Origin: Comamonadaceae bacterium
GTDB taxonomy: Bacteria > Pseudomonadota > Gammaproteobacteria > Burkholderiales > Burkholderiaceae_C
Length of the DNA stretch: 14,237 nucleotides
Assembly: GCA_947478935.1 (NCBI GenBank)
Contig: CANJXV010000035.1
Span: 1 to 14,237, forward strand
Reading direction: 5' to 3'
The notes beneath the pieces are model-generated. The model was not told the DNA's origin, searched no databases, and saw nothing but the letters and a program-made list of their open reading frames with translations. The first letter of the stretch is position 1. Each line of letters begins with the position of its first letter. Both the position numbers and the translations under genes were made by a program. This document shows, one piece after another, positions 6,442 through 13,825 of the stretch.

Positions 6442-7631
6442 CAAGATTTGAGGTAGAGCGAGAGGGCGATGGGGGAGGTGGCGGCGCCAGTCGGGCTCTG
6501 GCCGAGTAGCGCAACGCGCGCACTGTCGCCGAAATCGGTATAGGTGGTATGTCCCCAGGAGGTGGTACTTGTGCTGGACGCGGCTTCGGGCACCGGGTCT
6601 TCAAAGGACAGGCCATTATCTTGTAGGCGAATCATGTCTTGCGCCAGCGATTGGCATCCCGCTTGTTGGCTCAGATGTATACCCCGCAGTTCGCTCAATT
6701 CGCCACGCTCTAGATGCTGGATGATTCGCCCCGAAGGGGCCAGAATTTCGCATACCGCCACGCGCGGACCGGCTTTGGTGCGCATCAGCTTTTGTGATAC
6801 CACCGCGCGTAGCGCCGTACCCAGTTGCAATTGCACGCCATGGCGCTCGCCCTCAGGGAAGTGCTGCAAAAAGCGGATGAGTGCATCGGCGGGTGTCGTC
6901 GCGTTCAGTGTGGCAATGCACAAGACGCCAGCTTGGGCTAAGGCCAGGGCCGCACTGGCGCCGGACTCATCATTGATTTCGCTGATATAGACCACATCGG
7001 CAGCGCAAGTGCGGGCCATTTCATAGGCGCTGTGCCAAGAGGCGATGTCTGCGCCGATTTGTTGCTGGTTGATAAGCGATTTCTTGGAAGAAAAAAGGTA
7101 CTCGGTGTTTTCTTCCAGCGCCAAAATATGGCCTGAAATCTCGGTATTGCGGCACTCCAACAGCGCCGCTGCCGTGGTGCTTTTGCCCGCGCCTGCGGCA
7201 CCCGCGACCAGCAGCAGGCCAGCGGGCGCTCGTGCCAGCGCGTGCAGGGCAGGTGACAACTGGCCCTGCCCATGGCCGATGCAGGGCAGGGTCGCGGGCA
7301 AGTAGCGCGCGGCAAAGGCCAGCGCACCGCGTTGAAAAAAAACATGGACGCGTAGCCGTCCTCCGTCTTGCAAGCTGACCATTCGTTGCAAGGTTTGTGG
7401 TGGGCGCAAAGCCTCGGCGTCTTGCTCGCCAATAAGGATGGCCAGCAACTGCAGCGGGTCCTGCGGCCCTAGCGCGCGGCTGCTGGCGGGCGCACACAGA
7501 CCGTGCAGACGTATGGTGGGCTGCGAATTGGCGCTGACATAAAGATCTGACCCGTTTTTTTGCACCAGCAAGCGCAGCAAGCGCTCCATGGTTTGCTGGA
7601 TGCTGGACGGGGCCGGGTCAGTTGTGGCCAT
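6441..7631 (-). CDS. divergent PilU/PilT-family ATPase within the dap operon
   Basis: A 396-residue protein of the type IV pilus retraction ATPase (GSPII_E/PilT) family. The N-terminal segment SDLYVSANSQPTIRLHGL (about 28-45) and the Walker A GAAGAGKSTT (144-153) are kept, as are the stretches KKSLINQQQIG (183-193) and LRAVVSQKL (274-282), which resemble PilU. Other catalytic features have drifted. The Asp-box reads LEENTE (172-177) instead of a VEDPxE-like motif. Walker B reads DVVYISEIND (212-221) instead of DVILIGE(I/M)RD, keeping Glu218 but losing the Gly and Arg. The His-box histidine is replaced by Asn243 in TLNATT. The C-terminal tail (about 345-396) is Ser/Thr-rich and resembles nothing I know. 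The gene starts 5 bases after dapD and overlaps dapE. It may be a weak or regulatory partner of true PilT/PilU encoded elsewhere, or it may have a non-pilus role. Family is sure; function is open. Confidence 0.85.
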   Translation of the reverse strand: MATTDPAPSSIQQTMERLLRLLVQKNGSDLYVSANSQPTIRLHGLCAPASSRALGPQDPLQLLAILIGEQDAEALRPPQTLQRMVSLQDGGRLRVHVFFQRGALAFAARYLPATLPCIGHGQGQLSPALHALARAPAGLLLVAGAAGAGKSTTAAALLECRNTEISGHILALEENTEYLFSSKKSLINQQQIGADIASWHSAYEMARTCAADVVYISEINDESGASAALALAQAGVLCIATLNATTPADALIRFLQHFPEGERHGVQLQLGTALRAVVSQKLMRTKAGPRVAVCEILAPSGRIIQHLERGELSELRGIHLSQQAGCQSLAQDMIRLQDNGLSFEDPVPEAASSTSTTSWGHTTYTDFGDSARVALLGQSPTGAATSPIALSLYLKS

Positions 7632-7636
7632 GGTGT

Positions 7637-8461
7637 TTAGTCACGCAGCAATTCGTTAAGCGAGGTCTTGGCGCGGGTTTGCGCATCTACGCGTTTGACA
7701 ATGACGGCGCAGTACAAGCTGTATTTGCCATCGCTGCTGGGCAGATTGCCCGAGACCACCACCGAACCAGAAGGAATGCGGCCATAGCTCACTTCGCCGG
7801 TGGCGCGATCATAAATTTTGGTGCTTTGGCCGATATACACGCCCATGGAAATAACCGAATTTTCTTCGACGATCACGCCTTCGACCACTTCGGAACGGGC
7901 GCCGATAAAGCAGTTGTCTTCGATGATGGTGGGGCCCGCTTGCATGGGCTCAAGCACGCCGCCGATACCGACACCGCCGCTCAAGTGCACGTTTTTGCCA
8001 ATCTGCGCGCATGACCCTACAGTGGCCCAGGTATCGACCATGGTGCCTTCATCTACATAGGCGCCGATATTGACGTAGGAAGGCATCAATATTGCGCCCT
8101 TGCCGATAAAGCTGCCACGGCGCGCCACGGCCGGTGGCACCACGCGCACCCCAGCGGCTTTCATGCCCGCTTCGTCCATGTGGGAAAACTTGGTTTGCAC
8201 TTTGTCATAAAAGCCTAACTCGCCTGCTTTGATGACGCTGTTGTCTTTCAGGCGAAAGCTCAGTAGCACCGCTTTTTTTATCCATTGGTGGGTAGTCCAC
8301 TGGCCCACGCTCTGACGCGTTGCGACGCGAAGGCTACCGTTGTTCAGTTGGCTGATCACGTGTTCCACCGCATCGCGCACTTCTTGTGACGCGGAGGTGG
8401 AAGAGATATTGGCACGGTCTTCCCATGCAGCGTCCAGAATGGTTTGGAGTTGTTGTGTCAT
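7637..8461 (-). CDS. dapD: tetrahydrodipicolinate N-succinyltransferase
   Basis: A 274-residue enzyme, the same length as Escherichia coli DapD. It transfers succinate from succinyl-CoA to tetrahydrodipicolinate, the committing step of the succinylase route to diaminopimelate. The N-terminal helical domain (1-105) is followed by a left-handed parallel beta-helix of hexapeptide repeats (about 110-235), visible as runs such as IGKGAILMPSYVNIGAYV. Asp143 (MVDTWATVGS) and Glu191 (GARSEVVEG) correspond, 48 residues apart, to the catalytic pair known from mycobacterial DapD. The ending GNLPSSDGKYSLYCAVIVKR (239-258) is highly conserved in the family. It is a trimeric cytoplasmic enzyme by family knowledge. 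It lies 31 bases downstream of dapC and 5 bases upstream of the PilU-like gene; only a weak GAAAG precedes the ATG at 8461. Confidence 0.97.
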   Translation of the reverse strand: MTQQLQTILDAAWEDRANISSTSASQEVRDAVEHVISQLNNGSLRVATRQSVGQWTTHQWIKKAVLLSFRLKDNSVIKAGELGFYDKVQTKFSHMDEAGMKAAGVRVVPPAVARRGSFIGKGAILMPSYVNIGAYVDEGTMVDTWATVGSCAQIGKNVHLSGGVGIGGVLEPMQAGPTIIEDNCFIGARSEVVEGVIVEENSVISMGVYIGQSTKIYDRATGEVSYGRIPSGSVVVSGNLPSSDGKYSLYCAVIVKRVDAQTRAKTSLNELLRD

Positions 8462-8492
8462 AAAAAGGCTTTCAGTTCAGAGCTGGTGGTGA

Positions 8493-9707
8493 TTAGGTTT
8501 GGGGTTCTTGGGCGGCGCGTACAAAGGCTGCGATTCGGTGGGCGGCTTCTAGGCATTCGGCAGTTTGCGCAACTAGCGCCATGCGCACGTAGCCCGCACC
8601 GGGGTTGTGGCCCTGCGCGCTGCGCGCCAAGTAGCTTCCAGGCAAAACCGTCACATTGTAGGCAGCGTAGAGCGCGCGAGCGAATTCCTCATCACTGCCC
8701 TTTACCTTGGCCCAGAGGTAAAAGCCCGCGTCGGGCAAGCGCACGTCCAGCACTTTGGCCAGCACCGGGGTCACCGCATGAAATTTTTCCCGGTACAGGG
8801 CGCGGTTTTCCACCACATGTTTTTCGTCCTGCCAGGCAGCGATGCTGGCGCTTTGCACCACCGGGCTCATGGCGCTGCCATGGTAGGTGCGGTAACGCAA
8901 AAATTGCGTCATGAGTGCGACGTCACCCGCGCAAAAACCGCTGCGCATGCCCGGTACATTGCTGCGCTTGGATAAGCTGGTGAAAGCCACCAGGTTTTTG
9001 AAGTCGGCGCGACCTAACTGGGCCGCCGCTTCCAAACCACCCAGTGGCGGTGTGTCACGGAAATAAATTTCGCTATAGCACTCGTCCGATGCAATCACAA
9101 AGCCGTGGCGGTCGCTCAATTCGAAAAGGATTTTCCATTCCGCAAGAGGCATCACCGCGCCAGCCGGGTTTCCGGGGCTGCATACAAATAGCAGCTGGGT
9201 GCGTGCCCAAACAGCGTCGGGCACCGAAGCCCAGTCTGGGGCGAAATTGCGCTCGGGCACTGAGGCCACGTAATAGGGCTCTGCTCCGGCCAGCAAAGCC
9301 GCGCCTTCATAAATTTGGTAGAAAGGATTGGGGCACAGCACCAGGGGTTTGGGTTGGCCGGGTGTGCTGGAGATAACGGTTTGCGCAAATGCAAACAAGG
9401 CCTCGCGCGAACCGTTAACCGGCAGAATTTGGTCGCTGGCGCGCACCGCAAGCTGGTAGCGTTGTTGCAACCAGTGGGCAATCGCATCGCGCAAAGCCGC
9501 TTCGCCTGCGGTGGCCGGATAAGCGGCCAAACCAGTTCCCTCGATGGCTTTGCAATAGGCTTGTTTGATGAGATCGGGCGTGGCGTGGCGGGGTTCGCCA
9601 ATGCCCAAACTTATAGGGCTGTAATGAGTGTCTGGCGTGATACCGCTGAAAAGTTGCCGCAAACGTTCAAACGGATAGGCGTGGAGCAGCGGCAAATGCA
9701 CATTCAT
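8493..9707 (-). CDS. dapC: N-succinyl-diaminopimelate aminotransferase
   Basis: A 404-residue fold-type I, class I/II PLP-dependent aminotransferase. The Schiff-base lysine is K247 in SLSKRSNVPGMRSGF. N180 (SPGNPAG), D208 and Y211 (SDECYSEIY) contact the cofactor, and R375 (GYVRMAL) should bind the substrate carboxylate. Position at the head of a cluster with dapD and dapE indicates the succinylaminopimelate step: glutamate-dependent amination of N-succinyl-2-amino-6-oxopimelate. Sequence alone would not exclude an ArgD/aspartate-type aminotransferase, but the N-terminal MNVHLPLLHAYPFERLRQLF-like opening is what I know from betaproteobacterial DapC. The ATG at 9707 is the first start after the divergent intergenic region; no Shine-Dalgarno sequence is visible. 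It is the first gene of the six-gene minus-strand operon, so the operon promoter should lie at 9708-9797. Confidence 0.93.
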   Translation of the reverse strand: MNVHLPLLHAYPFERLRQLFSGITPDTHYSPISLGIGEPRHATPDLIKQAYCKAIEGTGLAAYPATAGEAALRDAIAHWLQQRYQLAVRASDQILPVNGSREALFAFAQTVISSTPGQPKPLVLCPNPFYQIYEGAALLAGAEPYYVASVPERNFAPDWASVPDAVWARTQLLFVCSPGNPAGAVMPLAEWKILFELSDRHGFVIASDECYSEIYFRDTPPLGGLEAAAQLGRADFKNLVAFTSLSKRSNVPGMRSGFCAGDVALMTQFLRYRTYHGSAMSPVVQSASIAAWQDEKHVVENRALYREKFHAVTPVLAKVLDVRLPDAGFYLWAKVKGSDEEFARALYAAYNVTVLPGSYLARSAQGHNPGAGYVRMALVAQTAECLEAAHRIAAFVRAAQEPQT

Positions 9708-9797
9708 AGCCGTGTATTATCGTTCAACAGGGTGTTTGCACGCTGTGCTGGACCTCGGCGGCAAGCCGTGATGCCCATCTGTTGCGGGGAGTTTTAT
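9708..9797. promoter_or_regulatory. divergent dapC / HPt intergenic promoter region
   Basis: These 90 bases separate the dap operon (leftward) from the HPt-smc-zipA genes (rightward), so both promoters should lie here or inside the neighbouring genes. An AT-rich patch at 9715-9721 reads TATTAT on the plus strand (9715-9720) and GATAAT on the minus strand (9716-9721). Each matches five of six -10 positions, so one patch could serve either direction. No good -35 hexamer lies at the right distance for either. A dapC message starting from GATAAT would be nearly leaderless. GGGGAG at 9786-9791 is the ribosome site of the HPt gene. Confidence 0.3.
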
Positions 9798-10172
9798 ATG
9801 AACGAAAACGTGGGCGATGGCGCCCCTTACCAGGTTTTGAACCTGGCCGGTGCCATCGAGTTTTTGGGTGACCAGCAAGCCGTCTCTGAATTGCTGCAGC
9901 CATTGGTGACCAGCCTTAGCAAAGATATCGGCGAAGTCGAGCGCCTTTTGGGGCAGCGTGACATGCCAGGGGTGTCTCGCACCTTGCACTCGCTCAAAGG
10001 CTTTATACCGGTGTTTTGCCATGCGCAAGTGGCGGCGCAATTGGTAGATATCGAAAAGCGCTGCAGCAACGACGACAGCCCGCAGATGCTTGCGCAGGTG
10101 CATGCGCTAATGCAAGCCTTGCGCCAGTTGGTGCAGGAATCCAACCGTTTTCTCGAACAAGCGGGCGGCTAG
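9798..10172 (+). CDS. stand-alone histidine phosphotransfer (HPt) domain protein
   Basis: A 124-residue protein that consists of little more than one HPt domain. It starts with a family-like PYQVLNLAGAIEFLGDQQA stretch (10-28). The phospho-acceptor motif LHSLKGF is at 63-69, making H64 the expected phosphorylated histidine, with K67 and G68 as usual. HPt domains relay phosphoryl groups between receiver domains in multistep phosphorelays. No sensor kinase or response regulator lies in the window, so the partners are unknown. The ATG at 9798 is well supported by GGGGAG six bases upstream. The reading frame stays open much further upstream, but that part lies antisense to dapC. It faces away from dapC, and smc begins 137 bases downstream on the same strand, so shared transcription with smc is possible. 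C74 and C89 are not obviously functional. Confidence 0.88.
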   Translation: MNENVGDGAPYQVLNLAGAIEFLGDQQAVSELLQPLVTSLSKDIGEVERLLGQRDMPGVSRTLHSLKGFIPVFCHAQVAAQLVDIEKRCSNDDSPQMLAQVHALMQALRQLVQESNRFLEQAGG

Positions 10173-10309
10173 GGCCTTGGGGCGCACGGGCCCGGGTCAG
10201 CGGGCGTCTGCGATGGGGTGGCGCGCGGTATCATGGCGGCCCCAGACCGTATCGTTGCGGTCTGCTTACGCCAATTAAATCAACCACTTAGCCGTTTCTA
10301 GCTGTCCCT
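10173..10309 (+). promoter_or_regulatory. smc leader with hairpin and candidate -10
   Basis: This 137-base gap separates the HPt gene from smc. CAGACCG (10243-10249) and CGGTCTG (10258-10264) form a perfect 7-bp stem with an 8-base loop. A second GC stem is GCCCG (10190-10194) with CGGGC (10201-10205). Neither is followed by a T-run, so they do not look like intrinsic terminators. TATCAT at 10229-10234 matches the -10 consensus at five of six positions but has no good -35. If it is used, the 7-bp hairpin would lie in the smc leader. The bases after it (10265-10300) are AT-richer. Confidence 0.3.
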
Positions 10310-13300
10310 GTGCGCCTCAATTCCATTAAGCTGTCGGGTTTCAAGTCTTTCGTCGAACCCACCAATTTCTTGCTCCCTGGCCAACTGGTCGGGGTGGTGG
10401 GCCCCAACGGCTGCGGCAAGTCCAACATCATGGATGCGGTACGCTGGGTTTTGGGCGAGAGTCGCGCCAGCGAGTTACGCGGTGAGTCCATGCAGGACGT
10501 CATCTTTAACGGCACGACCTCCCGCAAGGCCGCCAGCCGGGCCAGTGTTGAGCTGGTATTTGACAATTCCGACCACCGCGCCGGTGGCCAATGGGGCCAG
10601 TTCACCGAAATCGCCGTGCGCCGGGTATTAACGCGTGACGGCACCTCCAGTTACTACATCAACAACCAGGCGGTGCGCCGGCGCGACGTGCAAGATGTGT
10701 TTTTGGGCACCGGTCTGGGCCCGCGCGCCTACGCGATCATCGGCCAGGGCACGATCAGCCGCATCATTGAATCCAAGCCCGAAGAGCTGCGCCTATTTTT
10801 GGAAGAAGCAGCGGGTGTCTCCAAATACAAAGAGCGCCGCCGCGAGACCGAAAATCGCTTGTCGGACACCCGCGCCAACCTGACCCGAGTGGAAGACATT
10901 CTGCGCGAACTCAATAGCAGTCTGGAAAAACTGGAGCGCCAAGCCGAGGTCGCGCAAAAGTACCAGACCATGCAGACCGATGTCACGCGCAAGCAGCATC
11001 AAATATGGTTTTTGCGCCGTGCCGAAGCGCAGGCGGAGCAGGCCAAAGTGCAGCGTGATGCGCAGGCGGCGGTTAACGCGCTTGAATCGCGCATGGCCGA
11101 TGTGCGCCATATCGAGGCCGAACTCGAGCAAGTGCGCCAGGCGCATTACGCTCAAGCCGACGGGGTCAACCAAAGCCAGGGTTTGCTGTATGAAGCCAGC
11201 GCCGAAGTGGGCCGCTTGGAGGCCGAAATTCGCTACGTGGTGGAAAGCCGCCAGCGGGTGGAACAACGCTTACTCATGCTGCAAGCCCAAACGACGCAAT
11301 GGGCCGAGCGCCGAGAGCAGGCTTTGCTCGACCAGGAGCAACTGATGGTGTCGCGCGAAACCGGCGCCGAGCAGGCCGAGATGCTCGGCGCGCAAACCCA
11401 GGAACAAGCCCAGCACTTGCCTGCGCTGGAAGAGGCTTTGCAAGGCGCGCAGGCCGCCACCGTGGCGCAGCGCGATGCGGTAGCCCAGGTACAGCAAGCC
11501 ATCAGCGTGCTTGCCTCGGAGCAGCGCAATATTCAGGAGCAAAGCCGCCAGCTCAGTGCCCGGCGCGAACGCCTGAGCGCTGACCGTAATGCCCTGACCC
11601 AGACCGACGACGCCCGCTTGCAAGATGTACAGGCCCAATGGGAACAAGCGCGCGCGCTGGCTGAAGAATCGCTAGAGCGTTTGCACAGCTTGCAAGAAAG
11701 CGCACCCGAGTTGGACGAAGCCCGCCGCACGCAGCAGCAGCAGGTCAATACCGATGCCGCACGTTTCGCCGATGTGTCGGCACGCCTAGAAGCGCTCAAG
11801 GCCTTGCAAGAGCGTTTGCGCACCGATGAAAAACTCAAGCCCTGGCTGAGCAAGCACGGCTTAGTGGACTTGCAGGGTTTGTGGACCCGCATCCAGGTGC
11901 AGTCTGGGTGGGAAAACGCCATCGAGGCCGCCTTGCGCGACCGCCTAGGCGCTTTGGAAGTGTCCAAGCTGGAGATGGTTCAGGCTTTTATTCAGGATGT
12001 GCCGCCCGTTAAATTGTCTTTCTTTACGCGCCCAGTAGCTGGGCGCAGCGGTGCTGCCAGTACCTTGGCGGCGCTGGCCGACAAAGTGCAAGTGCATGAC
12101 GCCGGCCTGGCCGCCGTGCTGGACGAGTGGTTGCGCGGCTGCTATGCCGCCGCCAATATGGACCAGGCTTTTGCCCAACGCAGCCAGTTGCAAGCGGGCG
12201 AAACCCTCTTTGTGTCTCAAGGCCATGCCGTCGGCGTGCACAGCGTGAGTTTTTATGCGGCCGATGCCGAGCAGGCGGGCTTGCTGGCGCGGGCACAAGA
12301 AATTCAGAATCTAGAAAAAGACGTTCGCGCCCAGGCCATGATGGCCGAGGCGTCGCGCAGCGCCCTTAACCGGGCCGAAAGCGCGTATGCCCAATGCGCT
12401 GCGCAATTGGTCGATGTGCGGCGCCAGGCACAGGAAAGTCAGACCCATAGCCACAGCCTGCAAGTGGAAGTCTTGCGCTTGACCCAGCTGGCCGAGCAAA
12501 CCCGCCAGCGCAGCAGCGAAATCGAGGCCGATGCCGCCGAAGTGGACGCCATGCTGGAAGACCTGGCAGCACGCTCGGAGCAAGCCCAAGCGCGCTTTGA
12601 AACCCTGGATTTGCAACTAGGCGAAAGCCAGGAAACCCACGCAGAGCTGGAAGAGCGCGCGACGGCTGCGCAAGCCCAGCTAGACCAAAGCCGCGAGCAA
12701 TTGCGCAGCCTGGAGCGTCAGGTGCAGGAGCAAATGTTTAACCAGCGCAGCTTGCAGGCAAGGGCACAGGAAATTGAGCGCTCGCTGCAGACCGCCGACG
12801 CGCAGACGGTGGCAGTGGCCGAAGAAGTGGCGCGTGGGCGGGCTGAATTGCAGGAGCTATCGGACGTGGCAGCCCAAGCCGGTTTGCAAAGTGCTTTAAC
12901 CCTGAAAGCCGAACGCGAAGTCGCCCTGGGGGCAAAGCGCAGCGCCTACGAGGATTTGACGGCCACTTTGCGCAGCCACGAGGAACGCCGCTTGCAATTG
13001 GAGCGCGAGCTGGACCCCATGCGTCAGCGCATTACCGATTTGCAGCTAAAGGAGCAGGCCGCGCGCCTGGGCTTTGAGCAATACGAAAACCAGTTGTTTG
13101 AAGCGCAAGCCGATCTGGACGCCTTGGCCCACAGCCTGGAAGGTAACAACATCAAACTATCGGCCCTGCAAGCCGAAATCGACCGCCTGCACCGGGAGAT
13201 TGCGGCCTTAGGCGCGGTCAACCTGGCCGCGCTGGACGAACTGACCAGCAGCCGCGAGCGCAAAGAATTTTTAGACGCGCAAAGCCTAGATTTGAACGAG

Positions 13301-13825
13301 GCCATGAGCACGCTGGAGGACGCTATCCGCAAGATCGATGCGGAAACCCGCGAGCTGCTGGCCGAAACTTTTAATGAAGTGAACCGCCACTTCGGCGAGA
13401 TGTTCCCGGTGCTGTTTGGCGGCGGCAATGCGCGATTGGTTATTACCGGTGACGAAATTTTGGATTCAGGTGTGCAAGTGATTGCGCAACCGCCGGGCAA
13501 GAAAAACCAGACCATCCATTTGCTATCGGGAGGCGAAAAAGCCCTCACCGCGATTGCCCTTGTATTTGCCATTTTCCAACTCAACCCTGCGCCGTTTTGT
13601 TTACTGGACGAGGTGGACGCGCCGCTGGACGACGCCAATACCGAGCGCTATTGCAAACTGGTGCAACGCATGAGCGCGGGCACACAGTTCTTGTTTATCA
13701 GCCACAACAAAATTGCCATGGAAATGGCTGAGCAGCTGATTGGTGTCACCATGCAGGAGCAAGGCGTCTCGCGTATCGTGGCGGTAGATATGGAAGCGGC
13801 TGTGGGACTGGTGGAGGCCGCATGA
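10310..13825 (+). CDS. smc: chromosome partition protein SMC
   Basis: A full-length 1171-residue SMC ATPase that organises and segregates the chromosome, normally with ScpA and ScpB, which are not in this window. The N-terminal ATP-binding half has Walker A GPNGCGKS (31-38) and the Q-loop region IGQGTISRI (144-152). Long Gln/Glu/Ala-rich coiled coils run at about 170-505 and 665-1020. A hinge domain lies between them (about 510-660). The C-terminal half carries the signature LSGGEKALT (1072-1080) and Walker B CLLDEVDAPLDD (1097-1108). It starts with GTG: an in-frame stop at 10289-10291 and no other start codon between it and 10310 fix this, and RLNSIKLSGFKSF follows at once, as in the family. 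No Shine-Dalgarno sequence precedes it. The stop overlaps the zipA start (ATGA). Confidence 0.97.
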   Translation: MRLNSIKLSGFKSFVEPTNFLLPGQLVGVVGPNGCGKSNIMDAVRWVLGESRASELRGESMQDVIFNGTTSRKAASRASVELVFDNSDHRAGGQWGQFTEIAVRRVLTRDGTSSYYINNQAVRRRDVQDVFLGTGLGPRAYAIIGQGTISRIIESKPEELRLFLEEAAGVSKYKERRRETENRLSDTRANLTRVEDILRELNSSLEKLERQAEVAQKYQTMQTDVTRKQHQIWFLRRAEAQAEQAKVQRDAQAAVNALESRMADVRHIEAELEQVRQAHYAQADGVNQSQGLLYEASAEVGRLEAEIRYVVESRQRVEQRLLMLQAQTTQWAERREQALLDQEQLMVSRETGAEQAEMLGAQTQEQAQHLPALEEALQGAQAATVAQRDAVAQVQQAISVLASEQRNIQEQSRQLSARRERLSADRNALTQTDDARLQDVQAQWEQARALAEESLERLHSLQESAPELDEARRTQQQQVNTDAARFADVSARLEALKALQERLRTDEKLKPWLSKHGLVDLQGLWTRIQVQSGWENAIEAALRDRLGALEVSKLEMVQAFIQDVPPVKLSFFTRPVAGRSGAASTLAALADKVQVHDAGLAAVLDEWLRGCYAAANMDQAFAQRSQLQAGETLFVSQGHAVGVHSVSFYAADAEQAGLLARAQEIQNLEKDVRAQAMMAEASRSALNRAESAYAQCAAQLVDVRRQAQESQTHSHSLQVEVLRLTQLAEQTRQRSSEIEADAAEVDAMLEDLAARSEQAQARFETLDLQLGESQETHAELEERATAAQAQLDQSREQLRSLERQVQEQMFNQRSLQARAQEIERSLQTADAQTVAVAEEVARGRAELQELSDVAAQAGLQSALTLKAEREVALGAKRSAYEDLTATLRSHEERRLQLERELDPMRQRITDLQLKEQAARLGFEQYENQLFEAQADLDALAHSLEGNNIKLSALQAEIDRLHREIAALGAVNLAALDELTSSRERKEFLDAQSLDLNEAMSTLEDAIRKIDAETRELLAETFNEVNRHFGEMFPVLFGGGNARLVITGDEILDSGVQVIAQPPGKKNQTIHLLSGGEKALTAIALVFAIFQLNPAPFCLLDEVDAPLDDANTERYCKLVQRMSAGTQFLFISHNKIAMEMAEQLIGVTMQEQGVSRIVAVDMEAAVGLVEAA

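Noticed and set aside
6442..6444. TTG start for dapE one codon upstream
   Set aside because: The ATG at 6441 is directly adjacent, overlaps the preceding stop as TGATG, and is the stronger start codon.
9315..9797. Long upstream extension of the HPt reading frame
   Set aside because: It is antisense to dapC and encodes nothing HPt-like. The ATG at 9798 has a strong ribosome site and starts a normal-length HPt domain.
10243..10264. 7-bp hairpin as an intrinsic terminator of the HPt gene
   Set aside because: There is no T-run on the 3' side and it lies within the probable smc leader, so it was kept only as a leader structure.
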